A DNA stretch of 8,411 bases from positions 1-8,411 of the forward strand of contig DAHXOQ010000116.1 of the NCBI GenBank assembly GCA_027364815.1. The letters run 5' to 3'. Source of the stretch: Acidobacteriaceae bacterium (GTDB taxonomy: Bacteria; Acidobacteriota; Terriglobia; Terriglobales; Acidobacteriaceae). The notes under the pieces are model-generated. The model worked only from the letters and a program-made list of their open reading frames with translations, was not told the DNA's origin and searched no databases. The position numbers and the translations under genes were made by a program. This document shows, piece by piece, positions 5,977 through 8,411 of this stretch. The first letter of the stretch is position 1. Every line of letters starts with the position of its first letter.

Positions 5977-7322
5977 TGAGCCTCTTTGACGGCCAAATGC
6001 AAGGCCTCTCGGCCACCGGACAGCAATTCGCACCACTCGCTGAACGCATGCGCCCCCGCACCCTCGCAGAGTACTCCGGTCAGGAGCACCTCCTCGGCCC
6101 CGGCAAACCATTGCGCGTTCAAATCGAACACGACGACCCATCCTCGATGATCTTCTGGGGCCCTCCCGGCGTCGGCAAAACCACCCTCGCAAAGATCATC
6201 GCCGAAACTACCCAGGCCACCTTCATTGAATTTTCCGCCGTCCTTAGCGGCATCAAGGAAATCAAGCAAGTCATGGCCGAGGCCGCCGACGCAGCGCGCA
6301 TGGGCTCGCGCACTATCCTCTTCATCGATGAAATTCACCGCTTCAACAAAGCTCAGCAGGACGCTTTCCTCCCCTATGTCGAGCGCGGAACGATTCGATT
6401 AATCGGCGCAACCACAGAGAATCCCTCCTTTGAAGTCATCGGCGCGCTCCTCTCCCGTTGCCGCGTATACGTTCTTGAACCACTCTCCACCGAACGCATC
6501 GCCACGCTTCTCCAGAGAGCCCTTTCAGATGAAGCCCGTGGACTCGGCAGCCTCTCCCTCACCGCCGACGAAGAAGCCCTCCTCCTCATCGCCGGCTACT
6601 CCAGCGGTGACTGCCGTTCCGCTTACAACGTCCTCGAGATCGCCGCCCAACTCGCCAGCAGCGAGAAAACCAGGATCATCACCACCGCGATCGCCACCAC
6701 CGCTCTCCAACAGCGTGTCCTCCTCTACGACAAAACCGGCGAGGAGCATTACAACCTCATCTCCGCCCTCCACAAAAGCGTGCGCAACTCCGACCCCGAT
6801 GCCGCTCTCTACTGGCTCGCCCGCATGTTCGCCGGCGGCGAAGACCCTCTCTACCTCGCACGCCGTATCACGCGCATGGCCATTGAAGATATCGGCCTCG
6901 CCGCGCCTGAAGCCCTCAACCTCTGCCACTCCGCGCGTCAGGCCGTCGAGTTCATGGGCTCGCCTGAAGGAGACCTCGCACTCGCCGAAGCCGTCGTTTA
7001 CCTTTCACTCGCCCCAAAATCCAACTCCGTCTACCTCGCCTGGGGCGCAGTCAAGCAGGAGATTGAATCCACGCGTCAGGAGCCCGTCCCGCTCCACCTG
7101 CGCAACGCACCAACAAAACTGATGAAGGAACTCGACTATGGCAAGGGCTACCAATACGCCCACTCCGAAGAAGGCGAAAAAGTCTCCGCCATGGATTGCC
7201 TCCCCGAATCCCTTCTCGGCCATCGCTACTACCACCCCACCAACGAAGGCCGCGAGAAGCAGCTAGCACAGCGATTCGATGAGATTCGCCGCATACGAGA
7301 AGAAAAGAAGCAATCCCGATAG
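5976..7322 (+). CDS. rarA: Replication-associated recombination protein A (AAA+ ATPase RarA/MgsA)
   Basis: This 448-residue clamp-loader-like AAA+ ATPase acts at stalled replication forks (E. coli RarA/MgsA, eukaryotic WRNIP1/Mgs1). Visible landmarks are the family start 'PLAERMRPRTLAEYSGQEHL' (20-39), Walker A 'GPPGVGKTT' (62-70), Walker B 'ILFIDEIHRF' (114-123), sensor 1 'GATTENPSF' (144-152) and the arginine-finger region 'SRCRVY' (160-165). Sensor 2 is 'GDCRSAYNVLE' (211-221), with Tyr where Leu is common. The C-terminal tetramerisation domain shows 'YNLISALHKSVRNSDPDAAL' (259-278), 'GGEDPLYLARRITRMAIEDIGLA' (287-309), 'GYQYAHSEEG' (391-400) and 'QLAQRFDEIRRIREEKK' near the end. Length is normal for the family. 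AGAGGA at 5963-5968 lies 7 bases before the ATG. The ATG shares its A with the TGA of the methyltransferase, so translation is probably coupled. The coding strand is strikingly C-rich, like its neighbours. Confidence 0.96.
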   Translation: MSLFDGQMQGLSATGQQFAPLAERMRPRTLAEYSGQEHLLGPGKPLRVQIEHDDPSSMIFWGPPGVGKTTLAKIIAETTQATFIEFSAVLSGIKEIKQVMAEAADAARMGSRTILFIDEIHRFNKAQQDAFLPYVERGTIRLIGATTENPSFEVIGALLSRCRVYVLEPLSTERIATLLQRALSDEARGLGSLSLTADEEALLLIAGYSSGDCRSAYNVLEIAAQLASSEKTRIITTAIATTALQQRVLLYDKTGEEHYNLISALHKSVRNSDPDAALYWLARMFAGGEDPLYLARRITRMAIEDIGLAAPEALNLCHSARQAVEFMGSPEGDLALAEAVVYLSLAPKSNSVYLAWGAVKQEIESTRQEPVPLHLRNAPTKLMKELDYGKGYQYAHSEEGEKVSAMDCLPESLLGHRYYHPTNEGREKQLAQRFDEIRRIREEKKQSR

Positions 7323-7390
7323 GCAGTACAATTTATTCAGCCGTAGCATACTCATCTCAAAACAGGTAACACCAACTTCGGAGCCCTCAC

Positions 7391-8410
7391 ATGAAGCTGA
7401 CCCTCGTCTGGCAGAGCAAATGTTTTGCTGAACGTGATTGGATTCCGCGCCTCTTTCAAAACTTCATCGGCGAACAGGTTCACAACGTCAGTGAAGACAT
7501 CTGCGAAGGCAACTACGACTACGCTCCCGACAACTGCATCCTCGTCGCCAGCTACCTGCACTGCCGGCCCGCCGAGTACTACAAAAAATTCCGTGGCAAA
7601 AATGCCTTCCTCCTCCACCTCTGCGACGAAACCTACGAAGGCGGTTATCAGGCCTACGAAAACTTCCGCGCCGTCTTCCGCTTTTATTACTCCGGCTTCT
7701 TCAATCCACGACGCGTCCTCACACTGCCGCTCGGCTTCTCTTCAGGCTTTGAGACCACGCCCACAAACCCCATAGCTTCCGCACGACCCTACCTCTGGAG
7801 TTTCCTTGGCGCGGCCAACAAGAGCTCACGCCCAGAGATGGTGCGTGCTCTCGAGCCCATCCACCCAAATTTCACACTCATCACCGATCGCGGCAACACC
7901 ACCCGCCTGGGCAAGCGCGAGTATGAAAAGATTCTGCGCGATTCCATCTTCATTCCCTCGTCCATGGGCAACGTCAATCTCGATTGCTTCCGTGTCTATG
8001 AAGCGCTTGAAAGCGGCGCGATTCCCATCCTTGAAAAACGCCGCACTCTGGATTACTTCACACACTTATTTGGCAAGCACCCACTGCCCACTTTCGTTAG
8101 TTGGCCGCAAGCTGCGCGCTTCCTTGGCAAAATCGTCAAGGACGCAGCCGCCCTTGACGCTCTTCAAGCCGAGTGCATGAACTGGTGGCTCATGTACCAA
8201 CAAAACCTGCAACTGCGAATTGCCGATCACCTGACCAATCCACCCAATGCATCCACCGGCCCCTACGTCTACTGGCAACGCAAGCTCCCCGCCGCGCAAG
8301 CTGTTGAGCTCCTGCGCCACCACACATTCCCCGCGCTCTCACGCCGGGTCAAGCTTCAATTCTCGCGTTTTTTGAAAGAAGGCAAACTGCGCAAAACCAC
8401 CGGCGCGTGA
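7391..8410 (+). CDS. Exostosin-like (GT47-type) glycosyltransferase
   Basis: This is a complete 339-residue protein, ending with TGA one base before the window edge. There is no signal peptide or membrane helix, so it should act in the cytosol, possibly at the membrane face. The C-terminal half carries the exostosin/GT47 donor-binding pattern: 'WSFLGAANKSSRPEM' (136-150), then 'FIPSSMGNVNLDCFRVYEAL' (187-206) and 'ESGAIPIL' (207-214). An N-terminal 'LLHLCDETY' (74-82) and 'LTLPLGF' (110-116) recall the HLSDE-type segment of RXYLT1-like bacterial homologues. Enzymes of this class transfer sugars to glycans or surface polymers with inversion; donor and acceptor cannot be told here. GGAG at 7380-7383 lies 7 bases before the ATG. 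It follows rarA after 68 bases with no terminator between them, so readthrough is possible, yet its role is unrelated. No other polysaccharide gene is visible; one might follow on the right. Confidence 0.75.
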   Translation: MKLTLVWQSKCFAERDWIPRLFQNFIGEQVHNVSEDICEGNYDYAPDNCILVASYLHCRPAEYYKKFRGKNAFLLHLCDETYEGGYQAYENFRAVFRFYYSGFFNPRRVLTLPLGFSSGFETTPTNPIASARPYLWSFLGAANKSSRPEMVRALEPIHPNFTLITDRGNTTRLGKREYEKILRDSIFIPSSMGNVNLDCFRVYEALESGAIPILEKRRTLDYFTHLFGKHPLPTFVSWPQAARFLGKIVKDAAALDALQAECMNWWLMYQQNLQLRIADHLTNPPNASTGPYVYWQRKLPAAQAVELLRHHTFPALSRRVKLQFSRFLKEGKLRKTTGA

Positions 8411-8411
8411 T

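Noticed and set aside
5668..6338. Two long antisense frames across the methyltransferase-rarA junction
   Set aside because: Products are Gly/Arg/Asp-rich with no recognisable motif; they are mirror images of biased codons in two well-supported genes.
6525..6929. Antisense frame with Gly/Glu/Val-rich product in rarA
   Set aside because: It is antisense to the conserved RarA C-terminal domain and its composition is explained by GC-rich third positions.
6430..7122. Long + strand frame (about 230 codons) inside rarA
   Set aside because: It is out of frame with an unmistakable rarA and yields a Ser/Pro/Thr-rich low-complexity product, which is what C-rich codons give in a shifted frame.
1..8411. 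Mobile element, CRISPR, tRNA or phage-defence system
   Set aside because: No regularly spaced repeats, transposase or integrase motifs, tRNA-like folds or defence domains were seen. The gene content is ordinary chromosomal.

Overview
The window reads as chromosomal housekeeping and envelope DNA from a Gram-negative, moderately GC-rich soil-type bacterium. The best guess is Acidobacteriota, class Terriglobia (Acidobacteriaceae). This rests on the C-rich coding strands (repeated CTC, CGC, ACC and GCC codons), a YVTN beta-propeller lipoprotein, and a small secreted protein of a type I associate with that group. It is inference, since no rRNA or other phylogenetic marker is present. I see no insertion sequence, phage gene, CRISPR array, tRNA or integration site.

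Left part (1-3365). The window opens inside the C-terminal half of an RskA-type anti-sigma factor on the + strand. It converges on a 511-residue beta-propeller lipoprotein on the - strand, and a perfect 14-bp stem hairpin sits between the two stop codons as a shared terminator. Divergent from the lipoprotein is a DUF92 integral membrane protein. It is followed by a short gene with its own good sigma70-like promoter and a strong Shine-Dalgarno sequence, encoding a 94-residue exported protein.

Middle part (3554-4955, - strand). A DUF218/YdcF-like single-pass membrane protein lies downstream of a TsaC/Sua5-type threonylcarbamoyl-AMP synthase. The synthase has a clear Shine-Dalgarno sequence in front of a TTG start.

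Right part (5137-8410, + strand). A SpoU/TrmH-family RNA 2'-O-methyltransferase overlaps by one base with rarA, the AAA+ replication-associated recombination ATPase, so the two are very likely translationally coupled. After 68 bases comes an exostosin-like (GT47-type) glycosyltransferase, complete up to one base before the window end. The divergent tsaC and trmH/rarA units place two RNA-modification functions and one replication-fork function around a 181-base intergenic region.

I found no convincing new multi-gene system. The points most worth a second look are the small exported protein, the solitary exostosin-like enzyme, the cysteine-bearing propeller lipoprotein, and a few inverted repeats in the intergenic regions.
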